Below the pieces are notes generated by a model. The model saw only the letters and a list, made by a program, of their open reading frames with translations. It had not been told where the DNA came from and made no database searches. The position numbers and the translations under genes are program-made. A DNA stretch of 64,000 nucleotides from Corbicula japonica (lineage: Eukaryota > Mollusca > Bivalvia > Venerida > Cyrenidae): NCBI GenBank assembly GCA_038501625.1, contig JAZAYU010000125.1:1096243-1160242 (forward strand). Direction: 5' to 3'. The first letter of the stretch is position 1. Each line of letters starts with the position of its first letter. Shown here piece by piece: positions 9,941 through 20,715 of the stretch.

Positions 9941-12486
9941 ACAAGAGCCAGTCGGAAACGACTGCAAGCTCGACTATTCGAAAAGTCAGAATTATTAAGC
10001 ACATTGTAACTGGGCTTCATTTAAACTGGGGAGTGATTCAGGAGTTTATGACACCTCCAACAAACACACATGAACAAAAGTTTCTTAATCCAAGTTAGGA
10101 AATAAATAAATTACACTTAATTTATTATTGTAGATTTTTTTAGGGTTAACACAACCCAGCCCATAAACCCCTGATCCGACACCCATCAACCTACTATCCC
10201 TGCCCACCTAAAGTGGTGTGGCGTGGTGAAGTACAGTATGGTATGCTGGTTGCTGGTGTTGTCATTGTTGGTGTTGTTACTGGCGGTGGTAGTGTTGTTG
10301 CTGGTGGTGGGGGTGTTGGTGTTGTTGTTGTTGTTGTTGGTGGTGGTGTTGATGTTGGTGGTGGTGTTAATGTTGTTGGTGGTGGTATTGGTGTTGCTGG
10401 TGTTGTAATAGTATAGTAATAGTAATAGCATAGTAATAGTATAGTAATAGTAATAGTATAGTTATAGTAATAGTAATAGAATAGTAATAGTATAGTATAG
10501 TAATAGTATAGTATAGTAATAGTATAGTATAGTAATAGTATAGTATAGTAATAGTATAGTAATAGAATAGTAATAGTAATAGTAATAGTCTCGGTCTCGA
10601 CAAGGTCTGGGTCTCGGTCTGGGTCTCGGTCTGAGTCTCGGTCTGGGTCTTGGTCTCGGTCTGAGTCTCGGTCAGGGTCTCGGTTGAGGTATCGGTCTCG
10701 GTTTGGGTCTCGGACTCGGTTTGGGTCTCGGACTCGGTTTGGGTCTCGGTCTCAATCTCGGTTTGGGTCTCGGTCTCGGTTTGTGTCTCGGTCTCGGTTT
10801 GTGTCTCGGTCTCGGTTTGTGTCTCGATCTCGGTTTGTGTCTCGGTCTCGGTTTGGGTCTCGATTTGGGTCTCGGTCTCGATTTGGGTCTCGGTCTCGAT
10901 TTGGGTCTCGGTCTCGATTTGGGTCTCGGTCACGGTTTGGGTCTCGGTCTCGGTTTGGGTCTCGGTCTGGGTTTGGGTCTCGGTCTCGGTTTGGGTCTCG
11001 ATTTGGGTCTCGGTCTCGGTTTGGGTCTCGGTCTCGATTTGGGTCTCGGTCTCGATTTGGGTCTCGGTCTCGATTTGGGTCTCGGTCACGGTTTGGGTCT
11101 CGGTCTCGGTTTGGGTCTCGGTCTGGGTTTGGGTCTCGGTCTGGGTTTGGGTCTCGGTTTGGGTCTCAGTCTCGGTCTCGGTTTTGGTCTCGGTCTCGGT
11201 TTTGGTCTCGGTTTTGGTCTCGGTCTCGGTTTGGGTCTCGGTCTCGGTTTGAGTCTCGGTCTCGGTTTGGGTCTCGGTCTCGGTTTGGGTCTCGGTCTCG
11301 GTTTGGGTCTCGGTCTCAGTCTCGGTTTTGGTCTCGATCTCGGTTTTGGTCTCGGTTTGTGTCTCGGTCTCGGTTTGTGTCTCGGTCTCGGTTTGGGTCT
11401 CGGTCTCGGTTTGGGTCTCGGTCTCGGTTTGGGTCTCGGTCTGGTCTGGTCTGGTATAGTATAGTATAGTATAGTATAGTATAGTATAGTATAGTATAGT
11501 ATAGTATAGTATAGTATAGTATAGTATAGTATAGTATATGCCCCCACCCACCCCACAATTTCTCAACACTTTCAACCAAAGTATGTAAAGTACATGTGTT
11601 TTAAACATTTTCTAAAGCATTACATATGAAAAACACTAACATTGAACCTTTAACAATTATTTATAAGTCTTAATTCTAATTTCAAGTGAAAAGGGGCAAA
11701 AACCAAAAATTCTAAGTCGAAAAAGGGCAATAATTTGAACAAAATTGAAGTTAGAGTTATGGTTCTTGGCATACAAACTTCAAATATGATGATGAACAAG
11801 TGTTGAAAGTTTTAAAGCTGTAGTATAAGTAGTATGGAAGTTATGGGTTTGTACAGTAGCTTGCATGCAAACTTTAACCTGAAATTCTAAGTCAAAAAGG
11901 GGCATAATTTGAACAAAATAGAAGTTAGAGTTATGGTTCTTAGCATACACACTTGGGATATGATGATGATCAAGTGTTGAAAGTTTCAAAGCTGTAGTGT
12001 AAGTAGTATTGAAGTTATTAGTTTGTATAGTAGCTTGCACGCAAACTTTAACCTGTAATTCTAAGTCGAAAAAAGGGCCATAATTTGAACAAAAGTAAAG
12101 TCAGAGTTATGGTTCTTGGTATACACACTCGGGACATGATGATGAACAAGTGTGCCAAGTTTTAAAGCTGTACTATTAGTAGTATTGAAGTTATGAGTTT
12201 GTACAGTAGCTTGCACGCAAACTTTAACCTGAAATTATAAGTCAAAAAAGGGCCATAAGTTGATCAAAATGAAAGTTAGAGTTATGGTTCTTGGCATACA
12301 CACTCCAGACATGATGACGAAGAAGTGTGCCAAGTTTAAAAGATGTAGCTATAGTAGTTTTTAAGATATAGGTAGGTTGCACGTAAACTTTAACCAAAGC
12401 GGGACGCCGACGCCGACGGCGACGCCGACGCCGACGCCCAAGTGAGTACAATAGCTCGACATATTCTTCGAATAGTCGAGCTAAAA
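9941..12486. mobile_element. Pearl-like element D with a large internal VNTR
   Basis: The left end is ACAAGAGCCAGTCGG with a hairpin (AGTCG..CGACT) and AGCTCGACTATTCG. The right end is AGCTCGACATATTC followed by GAATAGTCGAGCT. Before the right end is a CGACGC microsatellite (about 12400 to 12440), and before that about four copies of a roughly 180-bp unit (AAAAGGGCATAATTTGAAC motif, 11690 to 12400). Between the left end and this core lies the simple-sequence array listed below. Long open frames across it are products of the repeats. Confidence 0.65.
10207..11538. repeat. Compound simple-sequence array
   Basis: Four blocks follow one another: GTTGTTG/GGTGGT trinucleotides (10207 to 10405), ATAGTA/ATAGTAAT units (10404 to 10590), an array of about 865 bp of GGTCTC, GGTTTG and GGTCTG hexamers mostly in an 18-bp pattern (10590 to 11455), and TATAG pentamers (11455 to 11538). 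Because hexamers keep frame, several reading frames stay open (Thr-Glu-Thr-Gln on minus; Gly-Leu or Ser-Arg on plus). I do not regard these as genes. Confidence 0.9.
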
Positions 12487-12808
12487 ATGTGCTGTTGTTT
12501 GTCGCTTGATAATTTTGTTGTTGTTTTTTTTTCAATGTATTCTTTGCACCCATTTTGAAAATGTATATTTGTTCACTATTTGCAATTGATTATGTGCTTG
12601 TGTTTGATAAGATGTAGTTTTGCAATAAGAGTTAACCCACCAAAAATTCCTTTTCTTTTTTTCTTTTTTTTATTTGTGCCACATTATGCATATTGTCCTT
12701 TTTGCACGTTGACATAACATGATGATAAAACATTTCTGTTCACTCCTGGACAAGAATGAGCTGGGTTAAATTGACAGAATAATTAAATCTTTGATTTATT
12801 TAAGGATG

Positions 12809-13032
12809 TTAACCCTTTACTCCATCGTCAATAGAATAAGGCTGTTACCCAATTGGCTATTCAGAACACCCAAGAAATCTGATAATGTTCTTTACTATTT
12901 ACTTTTAGATTCATTATATTGTTTCTGACTACCAAGAGGCCAGCGTAAATCCAGATTGGTTGGCATAGATATGCAAGCTGCTCTGGATCTAAGTTTCTAC
13001 CTCAACTTACAGGTGATACAAAAATGTAACTG
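12809..13032. mobile_element. MITE-A copy, right end replaced by poly-C
   Basis: The left end TTAACCCTTTACTCC is clear and the internal TGGCATAGATATG and CTGGATCT modules are present. The expected right end GGAAAGGGTTAA is missing and a poly-C run starts close to where it should be. Confidence 0.6.
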
Positions 13033-13034
13033 TG

Positions 13035-13035
<1 letters not shown>

Positions 13036-13065
<30 letters not shown>
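13036..13065. repeat. Run of 30 cytosines
   Basis: An uninterrupted C30 tract. The complementary poly-G can form G-quadruplexes. The length is likely to be unstable and may be a sequencing estimate. Confidence 0.9.
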
Positions 13066-13066
<1 letters not shown>

Positions 13067-13394
13067 CCTTTATTTAGAGTACTTTTGAGACTGGTCAAAA
13101 ATTGTCACCTTAGTGCAATAACAGTATAAGTACCATATAAAAAAGAACTCGTAACATTTTTGCACCTGAGAGACGATAAAGCCTAAATAGTGGCACAGTC
13201 TTTATTTGGAAGTGTAAACTTGTGCTCAACTGTAAGAAGAGTACAATGAATTAGAGGTTTTGATATTGGATTGGCCTCATTTTTGGGTTGGCCTAAATTT
13301 GGTGTTTTACTGTATTCTGATTTAAATTTTATCTATAGAAAACAAGGCAAAAGGATAACAAAGAACGACTACGGCACAAATTTGATTTTACTCT

Positions 13395-13636
13395 ATAACC
13401 CTTTCCTGGATATATACGCATTTGAACGCATGTGCGACCAGTGTAGATCCAGATCAGCCAGCACATCTGTGCCGTCTGATCAGGATCTGCACTGGTCGCA
13501 TTTTGGTTAAAAATAACCTAATGAATCAAAATGCGAACAGTTTAGATCCTGACCAGATGGCACGGATGTGCCGGCTGATCTGGATCTAAACTGTTCGCCC
13601 TAGAAATAAAGGTGTATCTGTACAGGAAAGGGTTAA
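13395..13636. mobile_element. Full-length MITE-A copy
   Basis: Left end ATAACCCTTTCCTGG (TTAA changed to ATAA), right end CAGGAAAGGGTTAA at 13636. The internal order matches the copy at 3829 almost base for base, so it is probably a recent insertion. Confidence 0.8.
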
Positions 13637-13852
13637 ACTTGAATGACTTTCCATTCGTGGGGCAATACCTTTCTAGAAAAGGGTTTTTCAAACTAGAGAA
13701 AGCAAGAATAAATAAAGGCCACTACACAATCAACTACAAACTTGAATGACATTGATGTTTAAGAACAACGCCTCTCAAGGAGAGGCCATTATACATAATC
13801 TACAAAACACACTAAAACAGGAACAGGAATGTCTATTGTTGAATATTAATGA

Positions 13853-14032
13853 TTATTACATGAACTATAAATAGACGCAACGCGATTGGTCACATCCCCA
13901 AAATAACCGAGTCCATAAATCTAGATATTGACCAGCTTTCGCTGATATTGACCTGTCTATAAATAGAATGCGAAAGTTTCCATCTTTTATATTATTTATA
14001 GTTCATATAACTATTTATAGTTCATGTAATAA
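13853..14032. mobile_element. Foldback element 1 of 4
   Basis: Terminal inverted repeats of 22 bp: TTATTACATGAACTATAA.. at the left and ..TTATAGTTCATGTAATAA at the right. The interior has a CGCGATTGGTCAC motif. Confidence 0.75.
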
Positions 14033-14037
14033 AACAG

Positions 14038-14172
14038 TTATTTACTTATTAGCTGGGAAATATGCTGTTGATATTGACCGCAAAAATCGTTATTGACCTC
14101 GGCTATCGCCTCGGTCAATAACGATTTTTTAGGTCAATATCACAGCATATTTCCCAGCTAATGAGTAAATAA
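14038..14172. mobile_element. Foldback element 2 of 4
   Basis: Almost entirely palindromic, with arms of about 60 bp starting TTATTTACTTATTAGCTGGG and ending in the near-complement. The loop contains GACCTCGGCTATCGCCTCGG. Confidence 0.8.
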
Positions 14173-14180
14173 TTGTATAA

Positions 14181-14360
14181 TATCATATACTCTATGAATT
14201 TAAAGCATTCTGATTGGTCGAGAGCTCCGTACTCGCGAGTCCGAAAAAAGTGATAACTACCCCGGGAATTAATAACTACCATTGCTATCATCATCATCAT
14301 CATCATCATAATCATCATCATCATCATCAGAATGCTTTAAATTCATAGGGTATATGATAT
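14181..14360. mobile_element. Foldback element 3 of 4 with CAT microsatellite
   Basis: Inverted ends TATCATATACTCTATGAATT and AATTCATAGGGTATATGATA (about 33 bp in all) enclose CATTCTGATTGGTCGAGAGC, an AGTACGGAGCTC-like half site and an (ATC)n microsatellite (14288 to 14328). Confidence 0.75.
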
Positions 14361-14361
14361 A

Positions 14362-14506
14362 ACAAGTAAATACTAATATTGAGGTCGATATGTAGTTTTG
14401 CGGACCTAGGCAGTGTGATATCGACCTCGGACTTCGTCCTCGGTCGATATCACACTACCCAGGTCCGCCAAACTACATATCGACCTCAACATTAGTATTT
14501 ATTTGT
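14362..14506. mobile_element. Foldback element 4 of 4
   Basis: A near-perfect palindrome with arms of about 70 bp: ACAAGTAAATACTAATATTG at the left and CATTAGTATTTATTTGT at the right. The loop GACCTCGGACTTCGTCCTCGG resembles that of element 2. Confidence 0.8.
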
Positions 14507-15316
14507 ATAATATTAGTTGTTGAAATATTGAGGAACATCAATTGTTTACATTTTTCTTTGACAGTTTTTCACTGTGGGACAGTCCTACGTTCCTAAAGAA
14601 GGTAACATCTAGCTTCCCCTACATGTGTGGAACTGTACAAGACCATAGGAAGAATGACACAGCAGATATTTGTTTTTCTCACATTCCTTCCGGTGTGGGA
14701 GTGTAATAACAAGCCTTATACATGTACATTTTTTGATATATAACTAGTTATATATCAAAGCTGAATCACTATTCATCCACGTTTTCAGCAATCAGAACAA
14801 ATTTATAACTAGAATGTATCCTCGGACACTAATGTCTCCACTGCTGCAACAAAGAAAGACAGAAAGAGCCATAACTGTTGTTAAAATGGTCGCAGGAAAA
14901 AATCCTTTCTTTATGATCATCTACACATCCTGCTTGATCATCTGTGCCAGTTTGAAAGATTGTTTCGAAGGGGTTGATGCCACAATATCGAGCTAGAGTA
15001 AGTACGCAAAATTAAACCCTAGCAAAATCAAACCATTTGGATATCTAGTCTTATTAGAATAATACAATTGCATGAATTTAAGCCCTCATGAAAATGTCAC
15101 TTATGTCATTTTGCGCGAATTTTGAACCCCGCAAAATTAAATGATACAACAGTAGCTTTCTGACATCTTGATTATTCCGTAAAATAGCAATAGGCCGGCA
15201 GTCTATGATGAAATCTTTGATCAAACCTTTATATGGAGAAAAGGGATAATCCAACAAGGGGTTAATGAAAATGATTGGGCTGCGAAAAAATTTTCTTTGT
15301 CAATTTTAACATCTAC
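14507..15316. other. Intron 7 sequence, no gene seen
   Basis: Includes a short palindrome around 14735 (GATATATAACTAGTTATATATC). No exon was supported. Confidence 0.5.
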
Positions 15317-15414
15317 CTTTGAGGAGCAATGCCTTTCTTGGAAAGATCGTTTCTCACTTTCTCCCCAACATGCCGGTAGATTTCTGCCAGTGTATTTACA
15401 GCAGCTTCCCTAAC
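15317..15414 (-). CDS. CLASP: CLASP exon 7 (TOG1 HEAT repeat F)
   Basis: This 98-nt exon has acceptor CTATTTCAG before 15414 and donor CAAAG|GTAGAT after 15317. It encodes residues 179 to 210, VREAAVNTLAEIYRHVGEK then VRNDLSKKGIAPQ, and two bases of Arg211. Human CLASP1 has DAAINSLVEIYRHVGERVRA at the same place, so this is the best-conserved piece of the gene here. The VREAA start is the HEAT-repeat helix-B signature. Splice phase is 0 on entry and 2 on exit, matching both neighbours. Reading on past the donor meets a stop at once (AGG TAG), which supports splicing here. Confidence 0.95.
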
Positions 15415-15459
15415 CTGAAATAGGACAATATAATGCAATGCATGACAACATAAAAGCAA

Positions 15460-17296
15460 CAAGAGGGCCATGACGGCCCTATATCGCTCACCTGAGTACA
15501 AAAGTACTCTCAGCTTGTGGTTTCAGACAAGAAGATTTTTAAAGTTTTTCCTATACAAGTCTATATAAAATGAAGTGACCCCTGGGGCGGGGCCAATTTT
15601 GACCCCAGGGAAATAATTTGAACAATCTTTGTAGAGTTCTACTAGAGGATGCTAAATGCCTAATATCTAAGCTCTAGGCCTTGTGGTTTCAGACAAGAAG
15701 ATTTTTAAAGTTTTTGCTATATAAGTCTATGTAAAATGAAGTGACCCCTGGGGCGGGGCCAATTTTGACCCCAGGGAAATAATTTGAACAATCTTTGTAG
15801 AGTTCCACTAGAGGGTGCTAAATGCCAAATATCTAAGCTCTAGGCCTTGTGGTTTCAGACAAGAAGATTTTTAAAGTTTTTCCTATATAAGTCTATGCAA
15901 AATGAAGCGACCCCTAGAGCGGGGCCAATTTTGACCCCAGGGAAATAATTTGAACAAACTTTGTAGAGTTCCACTAGAGGATGCTAAATGCCAAATATCT
16001 AAGCTCTAGGCCTTGTGGTTTCAGACAAGAAGATTTTTAAAGTTTTTCCTATATAAGTCTATGTCAAATGAAGTGACCCCTGGGGCGGGGCCAATTTTGA
16101 CCCCAGGGAAATAATTTGAACAATCTTTGTAGAGTTCCACTAGAGGGTGCTAAATGCCAAATATCTAAGCTCTAGGCCTTGTGGTTTCAGACAAGAAGAT
16201 TTTTTAAGTTTTTCCTATATAAGTCTATGCAAAATGAAGTGACCCCTAGAGCGGGGCCAATTTTGACCCCAGGGAAATAATTTGAACAAACTTTGTAGAG
16301 TTCCACTAGAGGATGCTAAATGCCAAATATCTAAGCTCTAGGCCTTGGGATTTCAGACAAGAAGATTTTTTAAGTTTTTCCTATATAAGTCTATGTCAAA
16401 TGAAGTGACCCCTGGGGTGGGGCCAATTTTGACCCCAGGGAAATAATTTGAACAATCTTTGTAGAGTTCCACTAGAGGGTGCTAAATGCCAAATATCTAA
16501 GCTCTAGGCCTTGTGGTTTCAGACAAGAAGATTTTTTAAGTTTTTCCTATATAAGTCTATGCAAAATGAAGTGACCCCTGGGGCGGGGCCAATTTTGACC
16601 CCAGGGAAATAATTTGAACAAACTCTGTAGAGTTCTACTAGAGGATGCTAAATGCCAAATATCTAAGCTCTAGGCCTTGTGGTTTCAGACAAGAAGATTT
16701 TTAAAGTTTTTCCTATATAAGTCTATGCAAAATGAAGTGACCCCTGAGGCGGGGCCAATTGTGACCCCAGGGAAATAATTTGAACAAACTTTGTAGAGTT
16801 CCACTAGAGGATGCTAAATGCCAAATATCTAAGCTTTAGGCCTTGTGGTTTCAGACAAGAAGATTTTTATAGTTTTTCCTATATAAGTCTATGTAAAATC
16901 AAGTGACCCCTGGGGCGGGGCCAATTTTGACCCCAGGGCTATAATTTGAACAATCTTGGTAGAGGACCACTAGGTGATGCTACACAGCAAATATCAAAGT
17001 TCTAGGCCTTACGGTTTCAGAGAAGAAGATTTTTTAAAATTTCATGTTCAAAATCTATTTTTAACCTCTGTGACCTAGATAGGCAATGGACTGGAACCAT
17101 TTGAACAATTTTGGTAAAGCTTCATGCAGGTAACATTCCTGCCAAGTTTCAGCAAGATTGGCCCAGGAGTTCAGGAGAAGAAGTCGTTTGAAGAAAAAGT
17201 TGACGACGCACGCACGCACGGACGGACGGACGACGGACGACGGACATCAGGCGATCACAAAAGCTCACCATGAGCACTTCGTGCTCAGGTGAGCTA
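15460..17296. mobile_element. Pearl-like tandem-core element B
   Basis: Left end AAGAGGGCCATGACGGCCCT (a hairpin) then CGCTCACCTGAGT. Right end CTCACCATGAGCAC..GTGCTCAGGTGAGCTA. The core is about nine copies of a unit of roughly 162 bp (GTGACCCCTGGGGCGGGGCC and GGTTTCAGACAAGAAG motifs, 15516 to 17030), then a unique tail and a GACGGACG microsatellite (17205 to 17245). It lies in CLASP intron 6. The layout matches bivalve pearl / Helentron-associated elements. Confidence 0.75.
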
Positions 17297-18168
17297 ATAA
17301 CACAACTCTATATGCAAGATATTGTGCTGTTATCTATGAACTAGAATTTGGGTGTTCCGTGGAACTCATAATCCCATTTCTGTACAGAGGTGAAATGTGA
17401 GCATAGTCAGATGTAAGTGTTTCAGAAAGGAGGCTAATTTGGGGCAGTTTTAGGCTAGTAATATACTGATAACCAACTTTCTTTCCAAAATCCCCATGAA
17501 CATTAAATAATGCTGCTTAAAAAGGGAATTCAAGCACAACTCTACTTAACTATCTCTGGATCCTTTGTGAGACCAATATAGATCCAGATCAGATTACACA
17601 TACATGCAGTCTGATCTGGATCTGTCAGACGTCCCGAAAGTTGCCAGTCTGAAGGACTTGTCTGGTAAAATTTTAGCCACTCTGACATGACTTTTTATGT
17701 TATCAGACCAAACAAAAATTTGAACTTCTTATACTTGCTTATTCCTGTTTAACATGTTTTGGTCCGACAGAATTTATTTCGTTCAGACAGATTTTCACAT
17801 CTTATCTGACCAAATGTCTGACAATTTTTTTCAACTTTTGGGAAGTCTGTTTGTCAGACCAATATAGATCCAGATCAGACTGCACATAAATGCAGTCTGA
17901 TCTGGATCTAAAAATTCACAAGATTCTGAAAAAGCTGTGAACTCAGTAGATCTGCAGAGAAGTGTTGTCTGCTCTCGATATACACTGGTGGTAAAGGGGA
18001 TATGAAGAACCTAGAATGTTTTGTAAATTGGTTCACTGGTTGCTGAGATTTAGTTGGGTCAATATTGACCCCAATGTTCAGGTATCCTCTTTAATGACCT
18101 TGAGAACAAGGTCAGGGAGGTCACAATAATGCCAGATTGATTAGAATAGCATCTGGTACCAAATTTAC
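17297..18168. other. Intron 6 remainder with MITE-A fragments
   Basis: Two short palindromic MITE-A pieces occur at about 17575 to 17625 and 17860 to 17910 (GATCCAGATCAGA with TCTGATCTGGATCT). Between them 17626 to 17850 is rich in CTGAC and GTCAGAC motifs that recur in both orientations, probably a small decayed element. No exon seen. Confidence 0.45.
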
Positions 18169-18244
18169 CTGTGGGGTTTGGTCTTCCAACAGTTTACATA
18201 TAGAAGGGACAATCTTTGAAAGTGTTAAACACCTCGCTCCATGC
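18169..18244 (-). CDS. CLASP: CLASP exon 6 (TOG1 HEAT repeat E)
   Basis: This 76-nt exon has acceptor TATTTTCAG before 18244 and donor CACAG|GTAAAT after 18169. It completes Arg153 and encodes residues 154 to 178, HGARCLTLSKIVPSICKLL then EDQTPQ. Human CLASP1 reads SGAQTLTLSKIVPHICNLLGD in this place, so identity is high. The exon ends in phase 0 and runs on directly to VREAA of exon 7. Confidence 0.93.
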
Positions 18245-18446
18245 CTGAAAATACACAACACAACTCAAACTGTGAATAAAGACTCCATGCCAGAAAATAA
18301 ACAAGACAATTTAAACCGTGAATAAAGATCACTGCAGTTAACCTTTTACTCCGTATAGATGGGTTTTTCTGTATGTGCAAACAGAGTTAAATCAAGATCT
18401 TTAGGACAGCGATGCACTCTGATAAGGATTTGTGCTGTTCACTTTT

Positions 18447-19033
18447 TTAACCCTTTTCTCCATATATGCCTTTAATGCATTGGGCAAACAGAGTAGACCT
18501 TGATAAGCCTACATATCAGTGCTATCTGATCAGGATCTGAACTGATTGCTCTTTGATTTATTAGTCTACTTCTTACCAAAAAGCAAACAATTCAGATCCA
18601 GGGCTTTTCATCAGAAAATTGGGAAGAGACCCTGGCCTTTCAAATTGGGAAATTAATGCGAGATAATTGTTTATTTTGGGAAAACAAAATAATTTAAAGA
18701 TGGGTACTCATTAATAAATTTGAATAGTAATAAGTTTTTCAGCTAAAATTTAATTTTTTAAAGCACTTTCTTTTTTCATACGTCAATTTTCAAACTCCTC
18801 TCAGAGAATTTTCATCCATTTTAGCACATCTTACCTAGCATTTTGGGAAGATTCTCTGCCACAGTTGGGAAAAATTACTATGTTTTTGGATTGGGAAGTA
18901 GCCTTATACAGGCCTCTGTTGTATAAGAATGAAAAGCCCTGAGATCCTCATCAGATGGCAAAGCGAGCTGTGCTGGCTGATCAGGATTCTACACTGTTTG
19001 CACATGTGATAAAATGCGCGTAGTAAGGGTTAA
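18447..19033. mobile_element. MITE-A copy interrupted by a hAT-like element
   Basis: TTAACCCTTTTCTCC at the left (18447) and AAGGGTTAA at the right (19033). The body is split after CAATTCAGATC by the element at 18599 to 18941; removing it and one AGATC restores a normal-length MITE-A. Confidence 0.75.
18599..18941. mobile_element. hAT-like MITE, 343 bp, 5-bp duplication
   Basis: Inverted ends CAGGGCTTTTCATC and GAATGAAAAGCCCTG, with AGATC directly repeated on both sides (18594 to 18598 and 18942 to 18946). The insertion sits in a MITE-A, so the empty site is known. CAGGG ends are typical of hAT elements; a 5-bp duplication is known for some hAT lineages. Confidence 0.8.
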
Positions 19034-19379
19034 TCCATCAAAGAGCAAAATGAGTAGATCCTTATAAGACTGAATGACTCAGCACATAAAATATTGGAAG
19101 ACAGAAAAGAGTTAACTCAATAATCCTACAGCGGTCTCAGTAAGAGGCAGAAGGCATCGATTATCCTGATGGCAAAACTGACCATATGCCCAAGCTTTTC
19201 CATTGGAACTACTGCCATTTTGACTTCTTTTAGATTCATGGTTATTTCTGTCCAAGAAGCGAACAGTGTAGATCCAGTTAAGTCAGCACAGATCTGCTGT
19301 CAGATCTGGATCTACATTGGTCACCTATGGGATAAAAATGTCTATCCATAGGATCAATGATTATAAATGAATACTGATA

Positions 19380-20410
19380 CTGAACTGGAAGCTTTTTTAG
19401 ATATATTGCTAGTACACAATTCAGTGACTGACCTATATTTAAAAATGTCTATTACCTATAAAATGCCCTCTTTATGTGTTAATTACCAAACACCACTTTC
19501 CCAATAATGCATGGACTGCAAATATTCAAAGTTCTCACTTTATGATACATTGCTAATAAACGATTCAGTTACTGACCAATATTGCTATTACACGATTCAG
19601 TGACTGACCTATATTTAAGGATGTCTGTTACCTACAAAATGCCCTCTTTATGTGTTAATTAGCAAACACCACTTTCCCAATAATGCATGGACTGCATATA
19701 TTCAAAGCTCTCACTTAAAGGCCCAATAAACTTTTTTTTTTCATTGTGAAAATTAATTAACCACGTTGACCCTTTTCAAAAGAAAGTATAAATGACCATA
19801 TATTTATGTTCTCAAACAATCCCCAATCATTGAGACCCGGTCCAAACTGTATTTTTGTAGCCCATAAAATTACTAACCAATGTTTACAATCACTCGGCAA
19901 AAAGTTATCGGTTTTTTCCGTACGTGGGCCATAAGAACGCAGAACGCGGTGACGTCATCCCGGTAACGGCTTTTAGTGGGGAATACGTCTTAAATTTATG
20001 CACTGTTGCATAATTAGTGACCGTCGCCTGCCGAGAGTTGCCGAAAATCAGCTCGGAAAGATTCGCTGTTTGTTTTGTAATAAAGATAAACGATCCGCAA
20101 AACATGCTGCAAATCAATAAGATAATACCCTTTTCTTATTGTAAGGTTTATTTTTTGTGTTATTATGCATACAGGTGAAATCTAAAATGTTTAGGTTAAT
20201 AAAAAATATGCTGTTTGACAAGTTTATTGGGCCTTTAATGATACATTGCTAATACACAATTCAGTTACTGACCTATATTGCTATTACACGATTCAGTGAC
20301 TGACCTAATTTAAGAATGTCTGTTACCTACAAAATGCCCTTTTTATGTGTTAATTACCAAACACCGCTTTCCCAATGATGCATGGGCTGCATATATTCAA
20401 TGACGTCATG
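19380..20410. repeat. 177-bp tandem repeat, three copies, split by an insertion
   Basis: The phrase CTGACCTA..TTTAA(A/G)(A/G)ATGTCT starts at 19429, 19605 and 20302. The first spacing is 176 bp; the second becomes about 177 bp after removing the 516-bp insertion and its 4-bp duplication. Confidence 0.8.
19719..20234. mobile_element. TTAA-flanked MITE, 516 bp
   Basis: Inverted ends AGGCCCAATAAACTT and AAGTTTATTGGGCCT, flanked by TTAA at 19715 and 20235. The neighbouring repeat copies show the uninterrupted site (CTCACTTTATGATAC). The interior has a TGACGTCA site (19950) and no open gene. Confidence 0.75.
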
Positions 20411-20505
20411 GAACTATAGTTAATTATCATCCAAAAGTTCATAAATGAAAGGTGATCTTAATGAATTTTTCTACTGTTGATTGTGGAGAGCAGGAAAATG
20501 TGTCT

Positions 20506-20715
20506 AACCATTTATTCTAAATATATGCCTTTTATTACATGGTGACCAGTTTCGATCCAAATCAGCCAGTACATCTGTGCCATCTGATCTGGATCTACCG
20601 TGTTCGCCTCCTGGTCAGATATAACCTAATGAATCTAAAAGTGAACAGTTTAAGAGCAGATTGCACAGATGTTCTGGCTGATTTGGATCTAAACTGCATC
20701 TATGGAGTAACTAGC
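20506..20715. repeat. Degenerate MITE-A copy
   Basis: Modules CGATCCAAATCAGCC and CTGATTTGGATCTAAACTG are recognisable; the ends are diverged. Confidence 0.6.

Noticed and set aside
10367..11608. Very long open frames (up to 413 codons) over the hexamer array, on both strands
   Set aside because: They are produced by a repeat whose unit is a multiple of 3 and lacks stops. Several frames are open at once and composition is only two to four residues.
14288..14328. Short Met-rich minus-strand frame
   Set aside because: It is a translation of an (ATC)n microsatellite inside a foldback element.
15460..17296. CRISPR-like regular array
   Set aside because: Units are about 162 bp and contiguous without unique spacers, in a eukaryotic intron.
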